A stretch of DNA of 24,225 nt from an uncultured Actinomycetes bacterium (GCA_937888775.1 CALAQT010000430.1:1-24225); one strand, 5' to 3'; shown: positions 6,927-15,571, numbered from the stretch's first letter. The notes: generated from the sequence alone by a model not told the origin. Program-made: numbers and translations.

Positions 6927-8240
6927 CTAAGCGGCGATGATCGGAGCGAGCACGTCTTCGATCGTCGGCAGTCCGATCTCCTGCAGCTCGTAGGTGACCT
7001 GGCGGATCGGGTGGCGGCAGCGGATCAGTCGCGCGAGATCGATTGGCGTGCCGGCGACAACGACGTCGCAGTCGACGGCGTTGATCGTGGCTTCCAGCTC
7101 GTGCAGTTGGATGTCGGAATAACCCATCGCGGGGAGCACTGGTCCGATGTGCGGGTAGCGGCGCAGGGTCTCGGCGATCGAGCCGACGGCCCACGGACGC
7201 GGGTCGAGCTGTATGCGCGCACCTCCGTGCTGAGCGGCGACGGTTCCTGCGCCGAAGGACATGCCGCCGTGGGTGATGGTCGGTCCATCCTCGACGACCA
7301 GGACGGCCTTGCCGGTGAGCGCCGGTCCATCCGCCAACGACACGGGAGACGCTGCGCGGATTATGACCGCGTCGGGGTTGGCGCTGGTGACCAGGGCCAT
7401 CAGCTCGCGTATCTGGTCAGGGGACGCGCTGTCGAGCTTGTTGACGAGCACAACATCGGCCATCAGCACGTTGGTCTCGCCCGGGTGGTAGGTGAGAGCC
7501 TGGCCCGCCCGCAACGGGTCGACTACCACGATCATCAGGTCGGGACGGATGAACGGGAAATCGTTGTTGCCTCCGTCCCAGATGATCACGTCGGCCTCGG
7601 CCTGGGCGAGCTCGAGGATCGCGGCGTAGTCGACTCCGGCGTACACCACCAGTCCCGCGCCGACCGCGCGCTCGTACTCCTCGCGCTCCTCGATCGTCGG
7701 ATGCGACTGATCGATCTCGGCGATGCTGGCGAAACGCTGCACGCGCATCGCCTCCAACTCGTGATAGGGCATCGGATGCCGGATCAGCGCGACCCGGAGC
7801 CCGGCTTCGAGCAAGACCTGCCCCACCCGGCGACTGGTCTGGCTCTTGCCACTGCCGGTGCGGACCGCGCACACCGCGACCACCGGCTTGCTGCTCTGGA
7901 GCATCGTCGAGCCGGGGCCGAGCAGCGCGAAGTCCGCGCCCGCCGCCAGCACGCGTGACGCCCGATGCATCACTTCCTCGTGCGAGAGATCCGAGTAAGC
8001 CAACACCACCTCGTCGACCGAATGCCGGCGGATCAGCTCCGACAGCTTCTCCTCAGCCAGCACCGGGATCCCGGCCGGGTACCGCAGCCCCGCGAGCGAC
8101 GCCGGATAGATGCGATTGGCGATTCCGGGAATCTGCGTCGCCGTGAACGCCACGACTTCAACATCCGGGTCCTCGCGGAAAACGACGTTGAAGTCGTGAA
8201 AGTCTCGCCCGCCGGCGCCCATGATGATCACTCTGCGCAC
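6927..8240 (-). CDS. Cyclic 2,3-diphosphoglycerate synthetase-family P-loop protein
   Basis: The 437-residue protein has an N-terminal Rossmann-like domain (MGAGGRDFHDFN, 7-18) and a central P-loop NTPase domain. The latter has a Walker A-type AVRTGSGKS (125-133), a WDGGNND Walker B-like segment (221-227) and NKLD (267-270), which resembles a GTPase specificity motif. This order is typical of the cDPGS family. Archaeal members make cyclic 2,3-diphosphoglycerate from 2,3-DPG with ATP, a thermoprotectant pathway. In bacteria the biochemical role is unproven, so the enzyme name is a family label. The GTG start is preceded by GGAGGAC at good spacing. It is divergent from carbamate kinase, about 107 bases apart. 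Alternatives are a GTP-dependent metallochaperone or an amidating enzyme. Confidence 0.85.
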   Translation of the reverse strand: MRRVIIMGAGGRDFHDFNVVFREDPDVEVVAFTATQIPGIANRIYPASLAGLRYPAGIPVLAEEKLSELIRRHSVDEVVLAYSDLSHEEVMHRASRVLAAGADFALLGPGSTMLQSSKPVVAVCAVRTGSGKSQTSRRVGQVLLEAGLRVALIRHPMPYHELEAMRVQRFASIAEIDQSHPTIEEREEYERAVGAGLVVYAGVDYAAILELAQAEADVIIWDGGNNDFPFIRPDLMIVVVDPLRAGQALTYHPGETNVLMADVVLVNKLDSASPDQIRELMALVTSANPDAVIIRAASPVSLADGPALTGKAVLVVEDGPTITHGGMSFGAGTVAAQHGGARIQLDPRPWAVGSIAETLRRYPHIGPVLPAMGYSDIQLHELEATINAVDCDVVVAGTPIDLARLIRCRHPIRQVTYELQEIGLPTIEDVLAPIIAA

Positions 8241-8347
8241 CCGTCCTCCAGTCCGGCGCCACGATCTCTAGCCAGCCGTCCAGCAGCCGGCGCCGCGGCA
8301 GACGATAGAACTTCTGCCCCATGCGCGGCACCCGTGAAGGCTAGATC
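8241..8347. promoter_or_regulatory. Divergent promoter region between the cDPGS-family gene and carbamate kinase
   Basis: This 107-base gap lies between two head-to-head starts, both GTG. On the minus side GGAGGA (Shine-Dalgarno) lies directly before the GTG. On the plus side GAAGG lies about 8 bases before the GTG. Both promoters must sit in this short interval, so shared regulation is likely. No clear operator was seen. Confidence 0.4.
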
Positions 8348-9274
8348 GTGCGCGTGATCGTCGCCCTCGGCGGCAACGCCCTCCTGCGCCGCGGTCAGGC
8401 CGCGGACGTTGTCACGCAACGCACGAACGTCGCCACCGCCGTGGCGGCGGTCGCCGAACTGGCCCGCGAGCACGAGGTCGTTGTCACCCACGGCAACGGA
8501 CCGCAAGTGGGCCTGCTGGCGCTGCAGAACGAGGCGTTCGACGAGGTGGCCCCGTACCCGCTGGACGTTCTGGGTGCCGAGAGCGAGGGGATGATCGGCT
8601 ATCTGCTGGAGCAGGAACTGATCAATGAGCTCGGCGGGCGTCCCGTCGCAACCCTTCTCACCCAAGTCGCGGTCGACGCCGACGATCCCGCCTTCGCCAA
8701 CCCCACCAAGCCGATCGGTCCCGCCTACGACCTCCAGACCGCGACACGCCTGGCCAGCGAACACGGGTGGTCGATCGCCCTCGACGGCGAGCACTATCGC
8801 CGCGTCGTCGCATCGCCGGAGCCCCGCTCGATCATCGAGCTGGCCGCTCTGCGCCTGCTGGTGGATGCGGGCGTGCTCGTCGTATGCCTGGGGGGCGGCG
8901 GGATCCCGGTCGTCCTCGATCAAGACGACAGGCTGCGTGGCGTCGAAGCGGTGATCGACAAGGACCTGACAGCCGCACTGCTGGCGAGCCACCTTCAAGC
9001 CGACGCATTGCTAATGCTCACCGACGTGTCGAACGTAGAGGCCGATTGGGGCACAGCGCACCCGCGCCGGCTCACAGAAACCACCGTGGACACGCTGCGC
9101 AGGATGACCTTCGCGGCAGGGTCGATGGCGCCGAAGGTCGAGGCCGCCTGCCGCTTCGCTGAGGCGACCGGCGGGATCGCCGGCATCGGCGCGCTGCACG
9201 ACGCCACCGCCCTGCTCCGAGGCGAGTGTGGCACTCGCGTCACAGCAGGCGGCGCGGATCGGCCGGTGCGCTAA
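8348..9274 (+). CDS. arcC: Carbamate kinase
   Basis: It catalyses reversible phosphotransfer between carbamoyl phosphate plus ADP and carbamate plus ATP. The 308-residue length is typical of this amino-acid-kinase-family enzyme. Signatures are the N-terminal VALGGNALL (glycine-rich phosphate loop), 'VVVTHGNGPQVG' around 45-56, the carbamate-kinase-specific 'ESEGMIGYLLEQEL' near 79-92, 'VVCLGGGGIPVV' near 178-189, 'VIDKDL' with an active-site Lys/Asp pair, and the C-terminal 'FAAGSMAPKVEAA'. The start is GTG 8348 after GAAGG. No arginine deiminase or ornithine carbamoyltransferase is nearby, so the usual arginine pathway is not supported here. Carbamoyl phosphate could come from ureide or purine breakdown. 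The 3' end overlaps the convergent UbiB-like gene by four bases. Confidence 0.95.
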   Translation: MRVIVALGGNALLRRGQAADVVTQRTNVATAVAAVAELAREHEVVVTHGNGPQVGLLALQNEAFDEVAPYPLDVLGAESEGMIGYLLEQELINELGGRPVATLLTQVAVDADDPAFANPTKPIGPAYDLQTATRLASEHGWSIALDGEHYRRVVASPEPRSIIELAALRLLVDAGVLVVCLGGGGIPVVLDQDDRLRGVEAVIDKDLTAALLASHLQADALLMLTDVSNVEADWGTAHPRRLTETTVDTLRRMTFAAGSMAPKVEAACRFAEATGGIAGIGALHDATALLRGECGTRVTAGGADRPVR

Positions 9275-10461
9275 CCGGCCGGCGCGTTCCAGCCGTTGCG
9301 CAGGGCAGCGCTGGCAAGCGCTCGCCAGTCACCGCTCGCGCCGACGCGAGCGATCGTCGAGAACAGTCCGACAACCCCTCGTGCGGGCCAGAGATCCTGC
9401 GGTGGCAGCGCACCGGCCAGGATCAGCTCAAGTATCGCCTCGGGCCGGTCAAGGAGCCGGTCGCGAGCGGCGAGCACCGCGTCGCCGTCAAGCCGGGCCG
9501 ACCCCGGCCCGGCGAGGTCACCGAGCCCTTCTGCGATGAGGTGCAGCGCGGTGGCGCCGCTGCTGCGCGGGAGCCAGCCGAGGTACTCCAGGGCGCCCGC
9601 AAACGCTTCGACGTCATGGGCCAGGAACGCGTCCAGTGCGGTCGCCATGAGCGCGACGCGGTCCGGATCGACTTCGGACCAGGCGCCGAAATCGAGCATC
9701 GCCAGTCGGCCGTCGGGCAGGATCAGCACGTCATCTGGATCCGGGTCGGCGTGCACGATCCCCGCGGCCGCGCCGCCGAGCGCGAACTGGATCAGCCGGT
9801 CGGCGGCCTGGTCGGGATCAGACGCGCGCGACATCGGGACCCCGTCCACCCATTCGCTCACCAGCACCCCTTCCCGCGCCAGCCGCATCACCGGCGCCGG
9901 AACCATCAACCACGGATGGCGACGCAGCGCGCGCTGAAAGCGACGTTGCGCGGCGGCCGCCTGTTCCAGGTCAAGCTCATCAAGCACCCGCTGGCGGAAC
10001 TCCTGCACGACCGCGCGCGCGTCCAGCGCCGGAAATGCCGCAGTCAGCGGCACCACCAGAGCTTCAAGTACGGCCAGATCCTGGCGCACCATTCTGGCGA
10101 GCCCGGGACGCAGTACCTTGACCGCCACCGGCACACCGTTCAGCACGCCCCGGTGGACCTGCGAGGTCGGCCTAACCGCCACCGGATCAGGATCGAAATC
10201 GTCGAGGATGCTCGTCGGGCGTGTCTCCCAAGCGTCACGCAGCGCCCGCTCAATCTTCTTCGCATTTAGCGGCTCGCTGGCGGTCACCCGCGCCGCCGCG
10301 AGCTCGGTCGCGATCTGATCTCCCCACGGGCGCGGGACCCAGGCCAAGTCGATCCCAACGGCGATCCGGGCCAGCAGGACCCGGCCCGAGGACGCCGAGC
10401 GCGCGAGCCGAAGCCCGACCTGGATCAGAGCATCAATGCGTCGCAGCGCATCATCGGTCAT
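9271..10461 (-). CDS. ABC1/UbiB/AarF-family kinase-like protein, atypical active site
   Basis: The 396-residue protein belongs to the UbiB/ABC1 atypical kinase family, linked in other organisms to isoprenoid quinone synthesis or lipid homeostasis. The ATP-binding lysine is in VAVKVLRPG (K115) and the family acidic motif is in DELDLEQAA (161-169). Catalytic D239 is in HADP and the metal-binding LDFG is at 256-259. The family motif HADPHPGN reads HADPDPDD here, so the His, Gly and metal-liganding Asn positions are all Asp. The N-terminal KxGQ motif that marks the family is not visible, and the Ala-rich loop before QVHRG is degenerate. The protein is also shorter than canonical members (about 450-550). 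It may be a divergent kinase or a pseudokinase. ATG 10461 is the start. It is divergent from adhE. Confidence 0.8.
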   Translation of the reverse strand: MTDDALRRIDALIQVGLRLARSASSGRVLLARIAVGIDLAWVPRPWGDQIATELAAARVTASEPLNAKKIERALRDAWETRPTSILDDFDPDPVAVRPTSQVHRGVLNGVPVAVKVLRPGLARMVRQDLAVLEALVVPLTAAFPALDARAVVQEFRQRVLDELDLEQAAAAQRRFQRALRRHPWLMVPAPVMRLAREGVLVSEWVDGVPMSRASDPDQAADRLIQFALGGAAAGIVHADPDPDDVLILPDGRLAMLDFGAWSEVDPDRVALMATALDAFLAHDVEAFAGALEYLGWLPRSSGATALHLIAEGLGDLAGPGSARLDGDAVLAARDRLLDRPEAILELILAGALPPQDLWPARGVVGLFSTIARVGASGDWRALASAALRNGWNAPAG

Positions 10462-10502
10462 CGCCGCGGGGACACTGAACTAAGTGTAGGCCACGCCACG
10501 CC

Positions 10503-10546
10503 AGCCAAAGCCGGTTTGCGACCGCGTCGCGCCGGCGGTTTTGGTT
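10503..10546 (+). promoter_or_regulatory. Three-tier inverted repeat between the ubiB-like gene and adhE
   Basis: A nested hairpin can form: CCAAA (10505-10509) with TTTGG (10540-10544), GCCGG (10510-10514) with CCGGC (10532-10536), and an inner GCGAC (10518-10522) with GTCGC (10526-10530) around a CGC loop. Small bulges (TTT, G, GGT) separate the stems. It lies about 40 bases upstream of the UbiB-like start and about 105 upstream of adhE. It could be a regulator site or a leader RNA structure; it is not followed by a T-run as an intrinsic terminator would be. Confidence 0.5.
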
Positions 10547-10652
10547 GACGGCATCGGGGAGGGACCCGGACTCGCGCTGTGGACAGTCGCGCTGCGCGTG
10601 AGCGGCTTTACCCGGATGCCCGGACCACCGCCGGCTGCGAGGCTGGCTCACG

Positions 10653-13244
10653 ATGGCTATCGCGACTGACGATTCGACCGCCGAAACCGGCGGACAGTGG
10701 GCTGAGCGGCTGAATGGCTACGTGGAGCGCGCTCGCGATGCTGCCGTCGCGCTGCGTCGCATGGACCAGGAGGCCGTCGACCGGATCGTGAGGGCGATGA
10801 CCATCGCCGGGCTCGAGCACGCGATCGACCTCGCCGAACTGGCCATGGAGGAGACACACTTCGGGGTGCTGGAGGACAAGGTCCTCAAGAACTACATCGC
10901 CACCGAGTTCCTGTACGACTACCTTAAGGACAAGAAGTCGGTCGGAGTCATCGACGAGGACCGCGAGCGCGCGATCCAGTACATCGCCGAGCCGATCGGT
11001 GTGGTGCTCGCGCTGCTGCCGATCACCAATCCGACCTCCACCGCGCTGTTCAAGTCGATCGTCTCGGCCAAGACGCGCAACGCGCTGATCATGCGACCGT
11101 CGGCTCGGGCCGCTCGCTGCGCGACCCGCGCCGCTGAACTTCTGCAACAGGCCGGCGAAGCGGCTGGGCTGCCGCCAAACGCGCTCCAGGTGATCCCGGA
11201 CCCGTCGCTGGAGGTCTCCCAGTATCTGTTCCACCATCCTGGCGTCGACTTCATCTGGACGACCGGCGGCCCGAAGGCGGTTGCCGCCGCCAACGCGGCC
11301 GGCAAGCCCTGCCTCAGTGTCGGCTCGGGCAACGCGCCCGTATACCTGCACCGGAGCGCCGACGTGGGCATGGCGGTGGTTGACATCCTGGTCTCAAAGA
11401 CATTCGATTCGTCCGTCATCTGTCCCGCCGAGCAGACGTGCGTGATCGACGAGCCGATCTACGATGCAGTGATCGACGAGTTCTGCCGGATGGGGGCACG
11501 GCTGCTGAGCGAGGAGGAGACCGACGCGCTGGCGCGCAAGTCGTTTGACGACGACGGCCGGGTCGAGTTCAGCGTGCTCGGCCAGTCCTGCTCCACGCTC
11601 GCGGCGCTGGCCGGCTTTGAGGCCGACGAGGCCCACAAGGTGCTGCTCGCGCCGCTGCCCCCTGACCTCGACGAGCTCGCGGCTCATCCCTTCATTGCCG
11701 AGAAGCTGATGCCGGTGCTGGGTATCGTTCGCTCGCCGTCGGTCGAGCACGCGATCGCCGCCTGCGAGCTGGTCACCGAGCATGCCGGGCTTGGCCACAC
11801 CTCGGCCGTCTATGCCACCGACCAGACCGTCATCGATCGCTTCGCGCTCGCGATCCGCACCGGCCGGATCCTGGTCAACGCCCCCACGGCGGTCGGGGCG
11901 CTGGGCGGCGTCTACAACTCGATGCCGCCGACCTTCTCGCTCGGCTGCGGCACCTGGGGGGGCTCGAACACGACCGACAACGTCAACTACCGAAACCTGC
12001 TCAACATCAAGGCGGTCTCCCGCCGCCAGGCCCCCCCGCAGTGGTTCCGCGTTCCGTCGGACACGTACTTCAATCCCGGCGCCCTGGAGAACCTGAGGTT
12101 GCTCGGAGCCTGCCGGCCGATGATCGTGACCGACGGGCCGACCGAGGCTCGGGGAGTCGCCGATCAGGTGCGCAGCTATCTGCTCACCGATGCCGTGCAC
12201 GTCTTCTCGGGTGTCGAGCCGGAGCCGACCGAGTCCCAGATCCGCGCCGGGGTGCAGGAGCTCGACCGGATCGACGCCGACGTGATCATTGCGGTCGGAG
12301 GAGGCTCGGTGATCGACGCCGCCAAGGCGATGCGGCTCTTCCACGAGAGCCCCCAGCTGAACCTGCATGAGCTCTCGCTGCCGTTCCTGGACGCGCGCAA
12401 GCGGATCGCGTCGTTCCCCCAGACCGAGCACACGATCCGGCTGATCGCGGTACCGACGACTGCCGGCACGGGCTCGGAGGTCTCCCCCGCCGCCGTCGTC
12501 ACTGTCGGCAACCGGAAGGTCACGCTGGTCGATTACTCGCTCGTGCCCGACATCGCCGTGGTCGATCCGACCCTGACCCTGACGATGCCACCGGAGATCA
12601 CGGCCGACACCGGAATTGACGCGCTAACCCACGCGCTCGAGGCGGGCGTGTCGATCTTCGCCTCGCCGTTCACCGACGCGTTCTGCATGCAGGCCATCAA
12701 CCTGATCCTCGACGCGCTTCCCCGCGCTTACCGTGACGGCTCGGACCTGGAAGCACGCTCGGCGATGGCCAACGCCGCCACGATCGCCGGGCTGGCGTTC
12801 TCCAACGCGTTCGTCGGCCTCAACCACGCGCTGGCCCACGCCGTCGGCGCCCGCTTCGGGATCGCCCACGGCCGCGCCAACGCGATCTTCCTCCCCCACG
12901 TGCTGCGCTACAACTCATCACTGCCGACGAAGTTCATGCCCGCGCCCGGCTATTCCGCCTACGTTGCGCCCCAGAAGTACGCACAGATCGCCTGGATCCT
13001 CGGCATCGGCGGCAGCTCCGAGTCCGACCGGCGAGAGCGGCTGTTTGACCGCGTGCAGCAGCTGCTGGCCGATGTCGGCGAGCCCGCCACGCTGGCCGAG
13101 CTGGGCATCGCGCGCGAGGAATTCGAGGCCTGCCTCCCCGAGCTCGCCAAGACGGCCTTCACCGACCCGAGCATTCGCACCAACCCGCGGATCCCGCTGC
13201 TGCGCGAGATCATCGAGCTGCTGCAGGCCGGCTTCGGCGGCTGA
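10653..13244 (+). CDS. adhE: Bifunctional aldehyde-alcohol dehydrogenase AdhE
   Basis: The 863-residue fusion reduces acetyl-CoA to acetaldehyde and then ethanol, or works in reverse, using NAD(H). The N-terminal half (about 15-440) is a CoA-acylating aldehyde dehydrogenase with 'PITNPTSTALFKS' and the catalytic cysteine C257 in SSVICPAEQ. After a linker, the C-terminal half (about 460-860) is an iron-type alcohol dehydrogenase with the NAD loop GGGS (549-552), PTTAGTGSE (601-609), and predicted iron ligands D656, H660, H725 and H739. These match the spacing of the four ligands in E. coli AdhE. All key residues are present and the length is near the usual 860-890. The start is ATG 10653. The long leader with a strong hairpin suggests regulation, which is usually redox-linked in this family. 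It may also act on other acyl-CoAs. Confidence 0.95.
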   Translation: MAIATDDSTAETGGQWAERLNGYVERARDAAVALRRMDQEAVDRIVRAMTIAGLEHAIDLAELAMEETHFGVLEDKVLKNYIATEFLYDYLKDKKSVGVIDEDRERAIQYIAEPIGVVLALLPITNPTSTALFKSIVSAKTRNALIMRPSARAARCATRAAELLQQAGEAAGLPPNALQVIPDPSLEVSQYLFHHPGVDFIWTTGGPKAVAAANAAGKPCLSVGSGNAPVYLHRSADVGMAVVDILVSKTFDSSVICPAEQTCVIDEPIYDAVIDEFCRMGARLLSEEETDALARKSFDDDGRVEFSVLGQSCSTLAALAGFEADEAHKVLLAPLPPDLDELAAHPFIAEKLMPVLGIVRSPSVEHAIAACELVTEHAGLGHTSAVYATDQTVIDRFALAIRTGRILVNAPTAVGALGGVYNSMPPTFSLGCGTWGGSNTTDNVNYRNLLNIKAVSRRQAPPQWFRVPSDTYFNPGALENLRLLGACRPMIVTDGPTEARGVADQVRSYLLTDAVHVFSGVEPEPTESQIRAGVQELDRIDADVIIAVGGGSVIDAAKAMRLFHESPQLNLHELSLPFLDARKRIASFPQTEHTIRLIAVPTTAGTGSEVSPAAVVTVGNRKVTLVDYSLVPDIAVVDPTLTLTMPPEITADTGIDALTHALEAGVSIFASPFTDAFCMQAINLILDALPRAYRDGSDLEARSAMANAATIAGLAFSNAFVGLNHALAHAVGARFGIAHGRANAIFLPHVLRYNSSLPTKFMPAPGYSAYVAPQKYAQIAWILGIGGSSESDRRERLFDRVQQLLADVGEPATLAELGIAREEFEACLPELAKTAFTDPSIRTNPRIPLLREIIELLQAGFGG

Positions 13245-13387
13245 GCGCGCGCGGCGATCCGTCGTACCCAGTCAGCCGAGGATGTTCACGGCCCGCGCTG
13301 CAACCAACAGGACGGTTGTCGCCGAAATCCACGGCTGTGGAGTGAGGTTGACGCACGTTCTGTCGCGTCCCACTCCCGGCGGCACGC

Positions 13388-13568
13388 TCATCGTGGCTTC
13401 CTGGCCACACCTAAAACGCGTCTTGTCTTTCGGGGCAGAACGAATTCAGCCTCCTCGGCCAGGCCTTGAAGCGCGGCGTCATTGGGGAAACGAGGTGCAT
13501 CAGCCAACGCCCGCTCAAAAATAGCGCGCTCGCGGACTAACCAGTCAGGCCGCTCCCACGCGTGAGCG
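13388..13568 (-). pseudogene. Coding-like C-terminal fragment downstream of pspA, family unknown
   Basis: Immediately after the pspA stop, in another frame of the same strand, about 55 codons read as a plausible protein tail. There is a Trp-containing acidic/basic helix (WERPDWLVRERAIFERAL), then 'APRFPNDAALQGLAEEAEF' and a basic end. Composition and helix-forming character differ clearly from the other frames. No ATG or GTG start lies in frame; only an internal TTG does. It looks like the 3' remnant of a gene deleted or fused onto the end of pspA. I do not recognise the family. The remaining bases up to adhE (13245-13387) show nothing. Confidence 0.4.
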
Positions 13569-13571
13569 GGG

Positions 13572-14327
13572 CTAACCGGCGGGCTGCTCCAGTTCCCCGG
13601 CTGCTCTCAGTTGCGCGTGACGTTGCTCGGCCAAGCCCGGGTTCAGCTCCATTTTCAGCTTCTGCAGCTCGGCGTCGACGCCGGCGCCGCTGGTCAGCTC
13701 CCGGATTTGGCGGTCGATGTCTGACTCGCCTGAGCCGAGCGTGTCAAGCGCGCCGGCCCGTTCCAGCTCTTCCAGCGCGCCCGCGCGCGCGCTCATGTAC
13801 TCGACCTTGTCCCGGATGCGCTGGGTCGCCAGCCCGATGTCTGCGAACTCCGCGGACAGGCCGGCTGCGGCCTCGCCCACGGCAACTGAAGCTTTTGCCG
13901 CGGAGTACTGAGCTTTCGTGACCTCTTTCTGGGAGCGAAACCGCTCAAGCTTGGCGCGGATGGCGCGTTCTGACGCCACCATCTGAGCTTGCTGAGCTTC
14001 GAGGTCTGCCACCTGCTGATCAAGACCGTTCAGCTCATCGGAGATGAACTGCTTGCGTTCAAGCACACGTCGGGCGAGCTGCTCGTCGCCGGCCTGCAAC
14101 GCATGGCGGGCGCCGGCTTCCAGCTTGGCGGCTTCGGCGCGCCGGCTCTCGCTCTGGCCCTGGATGCGCTTCTTGGCGGTCACCAGATCAACAACGGCGC
14201 CGCGCAGGCTCGCCAGCTGCTCCACCTGCCTGGCGTAGCTGTAGTCCAGTATCTCGCCCGGGTCCTCGACGCGGTCAAACAGCCGTGACAGCTTGTCTCT
14301 GATGATGGCGCGCAGTCGTTTGAACAT
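13572..14327 (-). CDS. pspA: PspA/Vipp1 (IM30) family membrane-stress protein
   Basis: This 251-residue, almost entirely helical coiled-coil protein is of the PspA/IM30 ESCRT-III-like family, which assembles on the inner face of stressed membranes and protects them. The N-terminal amphipathic helix starts MFKRLRAIIRDKLSRLFDRVEDP, with the family-typical 'EDPGEILDY' near residues 22-30. Long heptad-rich helices follow (about 30-190), then an acidic linker and a C-terminal helix. The frame is open upstream to 14549, but ATG 14327 is preceded by AAAGGAG at ideal spacing and begins the conserved helix, so I chose it. No pspB/C or pspF neighbour is present. It is divergent from the E1alpha operon. 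Confidence 0.92.
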   Translation of the reverse strand: MFKRLRAIIRDKLSRLFDRVEDPGEILDYSYARQVEQLASLRGAVVDLVTAKKRIQGQSESRRAEAAKLEAGARHALQAGDEQLARRVLERKQFISDELNGLDQQVADLEAQQAQMVASERAIRAKLERFRSQKEVTKAQYSAAKASVAVGEAAAGLSAEFADIGLATQRIRDKVEYMSARAGALEELERAGALDTLGSGESDIDRQIRELTSGAGVDAELQKLKMELNPGLAEQRHAQLRAAGELEQPAG

Positions 14328-14550
14328 GTAGAACTCCTTTGCCCGGCGAGGGTCAGCGGGAACAGATTTAGACGGCCTAGCTTGAGTTTGCTCCTTATGC
14401 AGGACCGGCGCAGAAGAACTCGCCCCGCCCCCATCCTTGGAATGTTCTCCTCGCGCGTCGCCCTGGACGGGAGGGGCCTGCGGACATAGACTTGACGCAG
14501 TCATCGCGATCGCAAACGGGTCGCTTGGGACCTGGAAGGAGGGGCGCACT
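14328..14550. promoter_or_regulatory. Divergent region pspA / 2-oxoacid dehydrogenase operon
   Basis: The 223 bases separate two divergent units. AAAGGAG precedes pspA and AAGGAGG (14536-14542) precedes the E1alpha GTG; both are strong Shine-Dalgarno sites and fix the two starts. I see no convincing -35/-10 pair or operator dyad. Confidence 0.45.
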
Positions 14551-15558
14551 GTGGATCCGGAACATGATCAGCTCCTTTGGATGTACGAGACGATGCTCGT
14601 CATCCGAGAGTTCGAGGAGCGGATGGTGAACATCTACCTCGAGGGGAAGCTTCCGCCGGCGATCCAGCACGGTCTTGCGTTTGACATCGCCGGGGGCCCC
14701 GTGCCCGGGGAGATGCACTTGGCGGCGGGTCAGGAGCCTGTGGCGGTGGGGGTGTGCGCTCACCTTCGCGACGACGACAGCGTTGTCGGCACGCACCGGC
14801 CCCACCATTTCGCGATCGCCAAGGCGGTACCGCTGGACAAGCTGGCGGCCGAGCTGTTCGGCAAGGCCACTGGGCTGAGCCGTGGTAAGGGCGGTCACAT
14901 GCACCTATTCGACCCGGAGCACAACTTCTCGTGCAGCGGGATCGAGGGGGCGAGCCTCCCGCCGGCTACCGGTGCGGCACTCGCTGCCAAGAAGCTTGGG
15001 CGCGATTCCGTCGCGGTCGCCTTCTTCGGCGAGGGAGCGGCCAACCAGGGCACCTTTCACGAGGCGCTGAACCTTGCTGGGCTGTGGAAGCTGCCCGTCG
15101 TGTTCATCTGCGAGGACAACAAGTGGGCGATCTCGGTGCCGAAGGCCAAGTCGACGGCGATCGCGTCGAACGCCGACCGCGCAGCGGCCTACGGCATGCC
15201 AGGCGTGTCCGTGGAGCACAACGATGCGATCGAGGTGTTCGGGGCCGCCGGCGAGGCGGTGTCCCGGGCGCGGCGCGGCGAGGGACCGACGCTGATCGAG
15301 GTGCAGACCGACCGCTATCTCGGTCATTTCCAGGGCGACGCGGAGGTCTACCGGCCGAAGGGCGAGCCCGACGAGCTGCGCGGACACGACCCGATCCCGA
15401 AGCTTGCGAGCGAGATGCGGATCAAGGGCGTGCTCGACAGCGCCCTCGATGAGGAGATCCGGGCACGCGCCGAGCAGCGCGTGACCGCTGCATACGACTT
15501 CGCGCGCGAGAGCCCGCTACCCGACCCGGCCGAGGCACTCGAGCACGTCTTCGTCTAG
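14551..15558 (+). CDS. 2-oxoacid/acetoin dehydrogenase E1 alpha subunit
   Basis: This is the thiamine-diphosphate-dependent E1 alpha chain of a pyruvate/acetoin/branched-chain-type dehydrogenase. GTG 14551 follows AAGGAGG at 8 bases and begins right before the conserved 'YETMLVIREFEERM'; the upstream in-frame extension to 14437 is rejected. Signatures are 'HLAAGQEPVAVG', 'GKATGLSRGKGGHMHLFD' and the ThDP motif GEGAANQG starting at G160, with D189-N190 closing the GDG-x26-NN motif. Two positions of that motif differ from the consensus (GEG for GDG, DN for NN). The GEG form is seen in acetoin-type enzymes. The segment between EERM and HLAAGQE is about 16 residues longer than in common AcoA proteins. 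It is the first gene of a three-gene operon; the true substrate is not determinable here. Confidence 0.92.
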   Translation: MDPEHDQLLWMYETMLVIREFEERMVNIYLEGKLPPAIQHGLAFDIAGGPVPGEMHLAAGQEPVAVGVCAHLRDDDSVVGTHRPHHFAIAKAVPLDKLAAELFGKATGLSRGKGGHMHLFDPEHNFSCSGIEGASLPPATGAALAAKKLGRDSVAVAFFGEGAANQGTFHEALNLAGLWKLPVVFICEDNKWAISVPKAKSTAIASNADRAAAYGMPGVSVEHNDAIEVFGAAGEAVSRARRGEGPTLIEVQTDRYLGHFQGDAEVYRPKGEPDELRGHDPIPKLASEMRIKGVLDSALDEEIRARAEQRVTAAYDFARESPLPDPAEALEHVFV

Positions 15559-15571
15559 AGAGGAGAAGACC

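Noticed and set aside
11394..12431. 345-codon minus-strand frame inside adhE
   Set aside because: It is an antisense shadow of an enzyme with all catalytic residues intact.
14328..14549. Upstream extension of PspA
   Set aside because: ATG 14327 has an ideal Shine-Dalgarno and starts the conserved N-terminal helix; the extension is low-complexity.
14437..14550. Upstream extension of E1 alpha
   Set aside because: It has no homology, and a strong AAGGAGG sits 8 bases before GTG 14551.
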